Part shown: positions 36,995-45,285 of the stretch, in pieces
Position numbering within the stretch: the first letter of the stretch is position 1
Layout of the letters: every line of letters starts with the position of its first letter
Assembly: GCA_017303715.1 (NCBI GenBank)
Contig: JAFLBZ010000013.1
Coordinates: forward strand, 45,505 to 109,504
Direction of reading: 5' to 3'
Source: Rhodothermia bacterium
Lineage (GTDB): Bacteria > Bacteroidota > Rhodothermia > Rhodothermales > UBA2364
DNA: 64,000 nucleotides
Notes under the pieces: model-generated
What the model saw: the letters and a program-made list of their open reading frames with translations, nothing else
The model's database searches: none
Told to the model about the DNA's origin: nothing
Translations under genes and position numbers: made by a program

Positions 36995-39203
36995 AAGTAA
37001 AAGAGTTCCTGACGACCTTAATACCCCCACCGATGGTGGCAGTATTAATTTTGTTGAAATCTTAAAAGGTTTAGAAAATCATTCTTCAAATTCAATTACG
37101 GTAATCACAAGAAATGAAAAAGAAAATCTAAAGCGTTCAGAAATAGTTGTTCGGAACATTACAATTATATATTTACCCTTTACATATTCTGAATCTGATG
37201 AGGTTATGATTAGAGATTATGAAGAAGGCATTTCTTTTACTAATGCACTCAATGAACATCTAAACGAAAATTATTATGACATCCTACATACACACCATTG
37301 GACATCTGCTGTTGGACTTGTAAATATTAAATCCCATTGGGTTCACACCCCACACTTACTTGCTTTCGCAAAAATGAAATATGTAGGATTTATTTGCCCT
37401 GAATATATTTTGTTGCAAGAAAAATTAATTCTTCAAAATTGCAGTAGAATTATTGCTTTGAGTTGTGCAGAAAAAAACGACATTTTAGAAAACTACCAAA
37501 TCGTTACCAACAAGATAACTGTAATTCCAAATGGTGTAAGTGATGTGTTTACTAAATCTCATTTCAAAAGAGAAGCCGAAAATGATTCGTTTATTATTTC
37601 GACAGTCGCAAGAATCACGAAACAAAAAAGATTAGAAATAATAATTCAAGCCGTGAGGAACTTGGTTGACGAGGGATTTAAAATCAAACTAAAAATAATT
37701 GGTGGCGATTATTACGACAACACTTACTTCCAATTTTTACAAGAGCAAATACTAAAATATCACATCTCCGAAAACATTGAATTTATAGGTTTTATTACTC
37801 AATTGGAACTAAGCAAAATTTATGCAGAATCAATCTTGTATGTTCAATCATCATATTACGAAAGCCAAGGTATTGCAATTATTGAAGCAATGACAACAGG
37901 ACTTCCAATTGTTACAACTTATCAAGATGCTTTAGACGAATATTTTATAAATGGAGAAAATGGCTATTTCTACAATGGAGATAGTTCCGAAGAGCTAACA
38001 AAAAGTTTAAAATCATTACTAACAAATGTTGAGTTAAGAGTTAGGATTTCAAACCACAATATCAATCAATCAAAAACATTTAGTTGGCAGACCACCATAG
38101 AGAAAACTTTGATAGTTTTGAATCCCTTTGAGAAAAATCATAGAAATACTCAAATGCTAAAATTTGCCCAAGACTTGGGAGCAGAAATTAGTGAAAGTAA
38201 TAACCTTGCAATCGCAGGAAGCATTGCCAAAGGCAATGCTTGGAGTGGAAGTGATGTTGACTTCATTTGTGTTAGTGATGGAGATAAAAAGGAAGACTTC
38301 TATTCTCACAAAAATGCTAACGTAAATATTCACTACATAAACATAAACAAAGTTGATAAAATTCTAACTGAATCTAATATAGGCAAGCGGACTGAATTAC
38401 TGTTTGAAAATTACCTAAGTGAATATTTATGGAAAGCAATTCCATTGTTTGAAATGGATTCAAAAATTGCCTCCTTAATTCAACTAAATTCAGCATCAAG
38501 ACAAACCAATGAAGTGAAAGGAATTTTGGTAAAAAAGTATCATACCCAAGCAAATTTATTCCTTTCAGAAAGCAAGCATTTGGCTAAACAAGAACATTTT
38601 ATTCAATCAACAATTGAACTAAGAAAAGCGATTCTGTATTTGGTAATTTCATATAAAATTGACAAAGGTTGGATTGTTCAAGGCTCAAAGAAACGACCCG
38701 AACAATTTAAAAATCTATGTGAAACTAAAACTGACTTTGAACTATTCGACTTCTTTGTTTATGCTAACAATTTAAACTTGGAACTAACTCAAATTTTAAA
38801 ATTTACGAACCTGAGACAAGACCTTCGTGTAAAATATTTAGAGTTGTTGCACCAACATTTGAGAGAAACTAAGAAAGACAAATTGAAAACCAATTTTATA
38901 GAAAATGAGATTAAGCACAATGAAAACTTGGACAACTACTATTTACAAAATCTATACAACGGATATGAAGTGGGAGCCATTTATCACATTCGACAGATTT
39001 CAGGTTTCAAAACTCACTTAAATAAAATCAGTTACCTAAAAACAAATTATCAAGAAACTATTATTGACAAATCCATTACGCATATTGACAAGCAAACATT
39101 GGACACTTGGTTGCAAGTAATGGGTTTGACAGACATTCGCAGTAGCTTAACAGACACAATAAAAATGACAGAAGATTTAATTTTGAAACATAGTGGAATC
39201 TAA
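36975..39203 (+). CDS. GT4 glycosyltransferase fused to nucleotidyltransferase and helical (HEPN-like) tail
   Basis: 742 residues. The first 390 are a GT-B glycosyltransferase: HTHHWTSAVGLVNIKSHW, ITVIPNGVSDVF, FIISTVARITKQKRLEIIIQ, and the donor-site SSYYESQGIAIIEAMTTGLP. Then a minimal nucleotidyltransferase domain has AIAGSIAKGNAWSGSDVDF, with Gly415-Ser416 and Asp427-x-Asp429, the GS...DxD signature. The last 220 residues are helical; QANLFLSESKHLAKQEHF and IELRKAILYLVISYKID resemble the helical HEPN partner usually paired with MNT proteins, but no RxxxxH is obvious to me. Joining GT and NTase in one chain is unusual. It ends just before the attC-like site at 39224. Confidence 0.78.
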   Translation: MKICIVKSKRVPDDLNTPTDGGSINFVEILKGLENHSSNSITVITRNEKENLKRSEIVVRNITIIYLPFTYSESDEVMIRDYEEGISFTNALNEHLNENYYDILHTHHWTSAVGLVNIKSHWVHTPHLLAFAKMKYVGFICPEYILLQEKLILQNCSRIIALSCAEKNDILENYQIVTNKITVIPNGVSDVFTKSHFKREAENDSFIISTVARITKQKRLEIIIQAVRNLVDEGFKIKLKIIGGDYYDNTYFQFLQEQILKYHISENIEFIGFITQLELSKIYAESILYVQSSYYESQGIAIIEAMTTGLPIVTTYQDALDEYFINGENGYFYNGDSSEELTKSLKSLLTNVELRVRISNHNINQSKTFSWQTTIEKTLIVLNPFEKNHRNTQMLKFAQDLGAEISESNNLAIAGSIAKGNAWSGSDVDFICVSDGDKKEDFYSHKNANVNIHYININKVDKILTESNIGKRTELLFENYLSEYLWKAIPLFEMDSKIASLIQLNSASRQTNEVKGILVKKYHTQANLFLSESKHLAKQEHFIQSTIELRKAILYLVISYKIDKGWIVQGSKKRPEQFKNLCETKTDFELFDFFVYANNLNLELTQILKFTNLRQDLRVKYLELLHQHLRETKKDKLKTNFIENEIKHNENLDNYYLQNLYNGYEVGAIYHIRQISGFKTHLNKISYLKTNYQETIIDKSITHIDKQTLDTWLQVMGLTDIRSSLTDTIKMTEDLILKHSGI

Positions 39204-39223
39204 TAGCAACGAGAAAAGCCCAT

Positions 39224-39357
39224 CAGCTAACAGCACCTATAAGAAATTGGCGGTTCAGTGGTTAAATGAAGCTTTGTGCTCCGTATCAAGTTTAGTGCTG
39301 GCAGACAGTTTTGTGCTTCGAAATAGCCAACTTCTTATAGCTGCAAAACGTTAGGTG
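39224..39357 (+). other. attC-like integron recombination site (134 bp)
   Basis: The arms are imperfect inverted repeats. Left: CAGCTAAC, then CCTATAAGAAATTGGC. Right: GCCAACTTCTTATAGC, then GTTAGGTG. GTTAGGT matches the R' consensus GTTRRRY; the left core AGCTAAC fits R'' RYYYAAC except one base. The centre (GGTTCAGTG, TTTAGTGCTG) shares words with the second site at 43461. Orientation, with R'' after the upstream genes and R' before the next gene, is that of a cassette array. Confidence 0.7.
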
Positions 39358-39399
39358 CAAGCGTAGTGAACGACTCAACAACAATCAAAAGACAAAGAA

Positions 39400-42300
39400 T
39401 TGACGACTAAAAAAGACATAATAGAAGAATTATTTCAAAAGCGTTCGGACTTCAAATACCCCGACCAAGCGGAAACAATGTCAAACTTACTTGATACTGT
39501 ATCAAGCGACATCTACTCAGAAAGCCAGCGATTTGTTTTTGAATTGATTCAAAATGCAGACGATGCAGCTAAAAACACAAATAATGAGGTTCACTTTGAG
39601 TTTCAAAATGACTGCCTGATAGTTTCCCATAACGGACACCCCTTTACTCAAGAGGATATCAAAGCTCTAACAAGTGCTGGTTCAAGCACAAAAAAAGCCG
39701 ACACAACAAAGACAGGATATAAGGGAATAGGGTTCAAATCCGTATTTGGAAAATCCGAACGAGTATCGATTTTTTCTGACGGATTTCAATTCCGTTTTGA
39801 CAAATCAAAATTTGATACGATTCTACCTTGGCAAATAATTCCTATTTGGACAGAGCCAAGTGATTTGCCGAAAGGAATTCAAGAAAGTGTTTCAAAGAGT
39901 GATTATGCAGTTTCTACGATAATTGAAATCAAGAATGTAGAGTTACTTCAAATTGATTTGAGTGAATTGCTAAATAACGGACAGATACTTTTATTCCTCA
40001 GAAGAGTTTCAAAAATATCAGTTTCAAAAAACGGTAATCCAATTTATTCAATAGAGAAAAAAGTAGTCAAAGAAGAAACCAATTTTAACGAAGTAACTCT
40101 TTTCAAAGACGGGAAGGAAATAAGTTCTTGGATAACAAAAACATTTGGAGATATTCCTGTTCCAGCAAAAACAAAAGTGGAATTGAAACAAGATGAAAAG
40201 ACTCCAAAAAAATTAAAGGATGCTGAGTTTACAGAAATATCATTTGCAGCCAAAATAGAAGGAAATAAAATTAAAGCTTTAAGAGAACGAGAAAGCTTAA
40301 TATTCACATACCTCCCAACGAAAGTCAATAATTTCAAATTTCCATTTTTAGTAAATGGTAGTTTCCTTACTAACGCAGCAAGAGAAGGAATTCACGAAGA
40401 CAAAATTTGGAATCAATGGCTCTTTGAACTTATTGCAGAAAAAATATTTGATTGGTTGGTCTCACTTTCAACAACCGTATACAAATTCCAAATTCTTCAT
40501 TTACTGCCTCATAAATTCAACAATCAACAGAATGAATTACAAAAATCCTTTGACAATAGCTTTGCAAAACAATGCCCTACAAAGAAATTTATCATTACTG
40601 GAAATGAAAACATTAGCAAAGCGTCTGAAGTTGTTTTAGACAAGACAGGTTTATCAATTCAAAAATTTATTGACCCAAAATCCATCACCGAATTTCTTAA
40701 AACAGAGAAAAATATAACTCTTTCGGACGACTGTTTTGTAAATCCCAAAGTAGAAGAAGCTATTAAACTAAAAGCTATTGGAGTTGAAACATTTGAACTT
40801 GACAGCTTTGAAACGTTCTTTATTTCAAAATCATTTACCAGCAGACATAAAATTTCAGATAATTTTAGTTTGATAAAATATTTTAAGGAGAAATCAGATA
40901 GCGATAAGCAAGGACTTTGGTTTCAGACCTTGAAAACACTTCCGTTTATTTATGATGAGAAAGGATTACTTTATAATCCTTCTAACGGAATTTGCTTTCC
41001 GACAGGTATAAGTTCAACAGAATTGGGAGAAATTCCCATCATTCACCCAGATATTTTTGAAAAAATTCAAAATGACAAGCCAGTTTACGACTGGCTTAAA
41101 ACGATTGGTGTTAAAGAACCCTCACAAATTGCATTTGTAACCAATGTCATAATTCCAAATCTCAAAAAGGAAGATTTCATTAATGCTTCTAACTTTCTTC
41201 AAATAACGCATTATCTGTTTCGCTTATATAAGGAAAATCTGCTTGACGAGGGGATGTTAGAGTGTCTTAGAGAAATTAAATTAAAAACGAAAGATTCTGA
41301 AATAACTTTTAAAGAAGCACAATTTTGTTATCTCTCTAATAAATATCAACCACAACTTAAAATTGAAGGTGTTATAAAAGATGTTTCGCTAGTATCAGAG
41401 GAATATTTGTTTTCTGGCAGCAACGAATTGGAATGGAATCTATTTTTTAAAGCACTAAAGGTTAAAGATAGAGTTGATGTTGAAACTATTAATCAAAATA
41501 ACTCATTAGCTACCCTCAAACAAATTACTAATGAAATTTGGGTTGAAGAATCTAAATCAAATGCTGAGAAAAAAGGAGGATTCGGATTTGGAAGTCATAA
41601 TGTTATAAGTTCAGTAAAATTGCCTTCATTTCTTAACCTGATATCGACCAATATTGAATATTCTAAGCTGTTTTGGAAAAGCATTATTTTGAATTCAAAT
41701 AATCTACCAGAATTAATAGGTAATGCGGTATATAAATACGGTGTCGGTTTTGGATTTAATAGCTATAGCACTTCGGTTCAAAATTATTTTCCTTGGTTCA
41801 TTAAGAATAAAAAATGTGTACCGACTTCAACTAAAGAAATCCTTAGTCCTGAAAACGTATTTATAAATACGAAAGAGATAAAAGATATTGCAGGAAACTA
41901 CTTGCCCGTTTTTGATTTTGACGAACCTTTACCAGACGATTGGAAAGACCTTCTTCAATTCAAAAGTAAATTAGAACTAAGTGATTATCTTTCTATTCTT
42001 ACCAAAATTGTAAAACATTCAGAAGAAGTAGAAGAAAAAGATTCAAAATTTAAGCCCCCATTAAGAAGGATTGGTTTGATTTATAACAAGCTTGCCTCAA
42101 TTATACCTGATATGACAACAGAGAATAAGCAACTTATCTCTGATTGGGCATCAAGAAACAAATTACTCTCTGTAAATGGAAATTTTGAACCTGCCCTTCA
42201 ATTAAAGTGGATTACTGTAGAAGGATTCTCAACGGAATCAGAAAAATTAAAGGTTATTCAACTACCTGAAAATACCGACAAGAATTCCGAGAATTTTAAG

Positions 42301-43389
42301 GAATTAATTTCACTATTTCAAATTCAAACGATTGACGAGTTCATTCCAGTCTTTGACAAACCAATTCCAGATAGTTCTTTAAAAAACAAGCTTGAAACGA
42401 TTCTGCCCTACTATGTAGCATTGATTGAAAAGAAAAAGTTAGATGACAGCACGCAAGAGTTTGAACGAATTTATCAGTTGTTAAATAGAACAGATTTTTT
42501 TACTGCGTCTGAAATCAAACTTTCTTTCAACTTTCAATCTGAGACTTTTGATGGTCCTTCTTTGACAGTTTACAAAGGAGAAAACAAATTCTATTTTAAA
42601 GGAAAATGGAAAAGTGAGAGAACATTGTTGAGCTTGATAAAAGAACTTTCACATCTATTAGGCGTGTTCGGACTTAACGAAGAATTGCGATTTCTCTTAT
42701 TGGAAACCGAGAAAAATGAAATTCACGAATGGTTAATTGAACAAGGAATTAGTTTGACCAGTATTAAGGCTGTCCTGCCATTTACAAAACCAATTTTAGT
42801 AAGTCCTGATACTAATGTCAAAGAGGAAAATCCTCACGAAAATGAATTAGCTGAACCAGTTGAAGAATATGACACAGAAGTAGAACCGAACGAACCTGAA
42901 AATTTTGACCCAATTACAACTCCTAAAAGTTTTGATATAACTAAAATTTCTGCCAAAACTAAAACTTTTACAAATGCTACAGCTAAAGCAGAAGCGAGTT
43001 ACTCAAAAATCCAGAGTCAAGAAGTTCGAGAAGATGTTGGAAGATGGTGTGAGGAATTTGTTAATGAGTTTTTGATAAACCAAAAAGATAAATTCACAGA
43101 AATTACTTGGGTAAATAAGGACGGAGAAAGTGGTAAACCCTACGATTTTGAAATTGTGGAAAGCGGGAAAGTGAAATATATTGATGTAAAAGGAACTCCG
43201 TCTGGGGTCAAAGACCTCATCTATCTTTCGCCAAACGAATGGAAATTTATGTTTGACAAGAGAGAAAATTATTCGATTTATCGAGTTTATAATGCAGGAA
43301 ACGATGCAAGAATTGAAATAATAGAAAACCCAAGTGGTTTATTGCAACAAGGAAAAATATTTCCAAATCCGATAACATTACAAGTATAG
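39400..43389 (+). CDS. Sacsin/NO VEIN-like ATPase with C-terminal DUF3883 nuclease-like domain
   Basis: 1329 residues, starting at a TTG (39400); an ATG at 39478 is the first in-frame alternative but would cut close to the ATPase core. The N-terminal HSP90-like ATPase shows FELIQNADDAAKN (E48, N52, D54-D55), the loop KALTSAGSSTKK and TGYKGIGFKSVFG. About 900 residues of low-complexity helical sequence follow with no recognised domain. The C-terminal 120 residues match DUF3883: VGRWCEEFVNEF, then KPYDFEIVESGKVKYIDVKG with a D-(D)xK arrangement, and LSPNEWKFMFDKRENYSIY. The same ends occur in plant NO VEIN and in bacterial defence proteins. It lies alone between two attC-like sites. A role in phage defence is inferred. 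Confidence 0.82.
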   Translation: MTTKKDIIEELFQKRSDFKYPDQAETMSNLLDTVSSDIYSESQRFVFELIQNADDAAKNTNNEVHFEFQNDCLIVSHNGHPFTQEDIKALTSAGSSTKKADTTKTGYKGIGFKSVFGKSERVSIFSDGFQFRFDKSKFDTILPWQIIPIWTEPSDLPKGIQESVSKSDYAVSTIIEIKNVELLQIDLSELLNNGQILLFLRRVSKISVSKNGNPIYSIEKKVVKEETNFNEVTLFKDGKEISSWITKTFGDIPVPAKTKVELKQDEKTPKKLKDAEFTEISFAAKIEGNKIKALRERESLIFTYLPTKVNNFKFPFLVNGSFLTNAAREGIHEDKIWNQWLFELIAEKIFDWLVSLSTTVYKFQILHLLPHKFNNQQNELQKSFDNSFAKQCPTKKFIITGNENISKASEVVLDKTGLSIQKFIDPKSITEFLKTEKNITLSDDCFVNPKVEEAIKLKAIGVETFELDSFETFFISKSFTSRHKISDNFSLIKYFKEKSDSDKQGLWFQTLKTLPFIYDEKGLLYNPSNGICFPTGISSTELGEIPIIHPDIFEKIQNDKPVYDWLKTIGVKEPSQIAFVTNVIIPNLKKEDFINASNFLQITHYLFRLYKENLLDEGMLECLREIKLKTKDSEITFKEAQFCYLSNKYQPQLKIEGVIKDVSLVSEEYLFSGSNELEWNLFFKALKVKDRVDVETINQNNSLATLKQITNEIWVEESKSNAEKKGGFGFGSHNVISSVKLPSFLNLISTNIEYSKLFWKSIILNSNNLPELIGNAVYKYGVGFGFNSYSTSVQNYFPWFIKNKKCVPTSTKEILSPENVFINTKEIKDIAGNYLPVFDFDEPLPDDWKDLLQFKSKLELSDYLSILTKIVKHSEEVEEKDSKFKPPLRRIGLIYNKLASIIPDMTTENKQLISDWASRNKLLSVNGNFEPALQLKWITVEGFSTESEKLKVIQLPENTDKNSENFKELISLFQIQTIDEFIPVFDKPIPDSSLKNKLETILPYYVALIEKKKLDDSTQEFERIYQLLNRTDFFTASEIKLSFNFQSETFDGPSLTVYKGENKFYFKGKWKSERTLLSLIKELSHLLGVFGLNEELRFLLLETEKNEIHEWLIEQGISLTSIKAVLPFTKPILVSPDTNVKEENPHENELAEPVEEYDTEVEPNEPENFDPITTPKSFDITKISAKTKTFTNATAKAEASYSKIQSQEVREDVGRWCEEFVNEFLINQKDKFTEITWVNKDGESGKPYDFEIVESGKVKYIDVKGTPSGVKDLIYLSPNEWKFMFDKRENYSIYRVYNAGNDARIEIIENPSGLLQQGKIFPNPITLQV

Positions 43390-43460
43390 CACTAATTCAA
43401 ACTAATGACACAAGAACTCGACAAAGACATTAGACTAGAAGCAAGGAGGACAAAAACGCC

Positions 43461-43600
43461 AGCACCTAACATCGGTTTGCCGCAAGCGGGGGTTCAGTGC
43501 TTCGGTTGACAGTTTTTTCGTATAATTGAAGTATGGTTTTCCAAATGAACGGTAGTGCTAAAAAGCCCCGCCTGCGGCAAGCCGAAAAACGTTAGCTGCT
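43461..43600 (+). other. attC-like integron recombination site (140 bp)
   Basis: Left arm: ACCTAAC (matches R'' RYYYAAC) at 43464-43470, then CGGTTTGCCGCAAGCGGGG. Right arm: CCCCGCCTGCGGCAAGCCG, then GTTAGCTGCT at 43591. The arms pair over about 20 bp with extrahelical mismatches, as in attC hairpins. A 34-codon frame starting at ATG 43405 (MTQELDKDIRLEARRTK) runs into the site; it may be a cassette-end remnant and is not called as a gene. Confidence 0.72.
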
Positions 43601-43627
43601 ATAATACAAACCCGAGAAAGACAATCA

Positions 43628-43962
43628 GTAGTGTTACTTAACGAGTGATATTTTGTAGTTGTAGATAAACAAGTACAGATAAAGTTCGTGCATTTCGTCG
43701 CTCTTAGTACACGAGAGGGTTTTTCGGGCGAAGCGGCAAATTCGCTGGCGAAGCGTATTATTCCATCGCTCGACATGGCAAGTTTCTCCGATTTCTTTTC
43801 CAGCCATTTGATGCCTGCCAGTTTCTTTTACCGTTGAATACGCTTCCCAAAAGTCGCTAAACGATCTGCATTTTCGGTAATTTTCAGGGATCAAATTCCA
43901 AAAAGCCCGAGACCAGTCTTTTTTGAACAAAATTAAGCCCATCACCTATTAATTTACACTAC
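43628..43962 (-). mobile_element. Internally deleted IS1-family element
   Basis: Imperfect 22-bp terminal inverted repeats bound the element: GTAGTGTTACTTAACGAGTG at the left (43628) and GTAGTGTAAATTAATAGGTG read inward from the right (43962). Both continue with AT. Only the 3' half of an IS1-type transposase lies inside. The 335-bp size against about 700-800 bp for IS1 points to loss of the 5' half. No clear target duplication was seen. Confidence 0.75.
43634..43945 (-). pseudogene. IS1-family transposase, C-terminal fragment
   Basis: 103 codons. The sequence DWSRAFWNLIPENYRKCRSF, SDFWEAYSTVKETGRHQMAG, TCHVERWNNTLRQRICRFAR, KTLSCTKSDEMHEL matches the C-terminal half of IS1 InsB-type transposases, including the ERWNNTLRQR block. 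The N-terminal zinc-ribbon/HTH half and the first catalytic Asp are missing. The apparent start lies in the right terminal repeat and the stop in the left one. It cannot encode an active enzyme. Confidence 0.85.
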
Positions 43963-44094
43963 CAGATTTTGAATGGAAACCAACCAAGCGAAGGTTGATT
44001 ATTCTGCTCGTGAGTGACGCACTATGTGGATTTGTCGTTCATTCGCAAATAGCATCTTGTACAGGGTCATCAGCCTAATGCTCGACACCAAGTA

Positions 44095-45042
44095 TTAAGG
44101 GCGTTCTGTCATTAGCCGTGATTGTTTAAGGTGTTCTAAAAATGAAACACCATTTTCGGTTGCCCAACTGTCTTCTTGGCCATAAACGGGGTCTCGGTAT
44201 GCTTCGTCGAGGGTAATAAACCCAAAACCTTTTTGTTTTAGCTCATCAATAATTTGTCCTAAATAATCGCGGTTGATTCGGTTTGCGTGTAACATCATCA
44301 CATGTTTAATGGAACGCCCTTCCAGTGTAGTACCAACAGAATCCCAATAGGACACCGTTTTGTGAATATGCCTTAGATAGGCTTGTCCTACCTCGTACCG
44401 AGCAGCCCAGTCTTTTTTTAATTCCAAGGCCATATATTGTTCATTAAACGTCCAGTCGTCCGTTCCAATGGTGACATGTGCATTGATCAAGCCTGCATCT
44501 CGAACGGCGCGGTTGCTCTCTCGTTCACGCGCTAAGGTATGGCCTTCTTGCAAGAATGGATAACGAAAATACCGCATACGTTGCTTGAGTTGGTCGGTAA
44601 TCGGACGTAATGCATCATTCGTCTTCTGGATTTCTGTTAACCAAGTAGCTTCATTAAACTCGTTAAAAGACCGATGGCTATAAGTGTGGTTGCCTAACTC
44701 CACACCCGATATCCCCCATTTATATAACATGGAAGCCATTGCTGGTATCTCGGCTTCCCGCCCGATGACAAATAAGGTGGTTGGAACTTCTCGCGACTTT
44801 ACAGCCTCAATGAGCTTTGTAACGGTGTCCCATCTTAGTTGGTCATCAGGGTATGAATAATAATGGGTCAGTGGCCCATCGTCTATTGTTAAGGCAATGT
44901 ATTTATGGGGTTTAGGGAACGGATCAGGCTGGGGATCAGTGCAACCAGGAAGAAAGATTAAACTGCTAATAGCCCATAGGAGGCTCCCAATCAGGGAGAC
45001 ACACTTTGATAGGAGCCATTTTTCTGCCTTGGTCAAATACAT
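44095..45042 (-). CDS. Polysaccharide deacetylase lipoprotein (NodB domain)
   Basis: 315 residues. A hydrophobic N-terminus ends in the lipobox FLPGC at about residue 34, so the mature protein should be lipidated. NodB motifs are complete: IALTIDDGPLTHYY (motif 1 with the Asp pair), GVELGNHTYSHRSF (motif 2 HTxSH), RYFRYPFLQEGH (motif 3), and a later HVMMLHANRINRDY. It would deacetylate N- or O-acetylated polysaccharide or peptidoglycan at the envelope. It is divergent from the DUF1015 gene and unrelated in sequence class to the degenerate deacetylase-like protein at 14.1 kb. Confidence 0.92.
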   Translation of the reverse strand: MYLTKAEKWLLSKCVSLIGSLLWAISSLIFLPGCTDPQPDPFPKPHKYIALTIDDGPLTHYYSYPDDQLRWDTVTKLIEAVKSREVPTTLFVIGREAEIPAMASMLYKWGISGVELGNHTYSHRSFNEFNEATWLTEIQKTNDALRPITDQLKQRMRYFRYPFLQEGHTLARERESNRAVRDAGLINAHVTIGTDDWTFNEQYMALELKKDWAARYEVGQAYLRHIHKTVSYWDSVGTTLEGRSIKHVMMLHANRINRDYLGQIIDELKQKGFGFITLDEAYRDPVYGQEDSWATENGVSFLEHLKQSRLMTERP

Positions 45043-45285
45043 TTCGTGTATTTTGAGTGGTGATGGGGTAGAAAGCGACGGTATTCGTATTGCACTTGTT
45101 GAAGGTACAAAAAAACAAGGTTGTGACGGGCTTTTGGATGTAAAATCACTTTCAAAAATTAAATTTTATTATCCCAGCACCTATCGTCGGTCAACAGCAT
45201 TTGAAAAAACGTTTTCTTCGTATAGATTTGGCAACGCAGGCGGTCTTTAAGAAGGTAGATTGTTGCTTTATCCAAATAAAAATTT

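Noticed and set aside
43405..43509. 34-codon frame MTQELDKDIRLEARRTK... after the sacsin-like gene
   Set aside because: It runs into the attC-like arm and has no family; more likely a cassette-end remnant than a gene.
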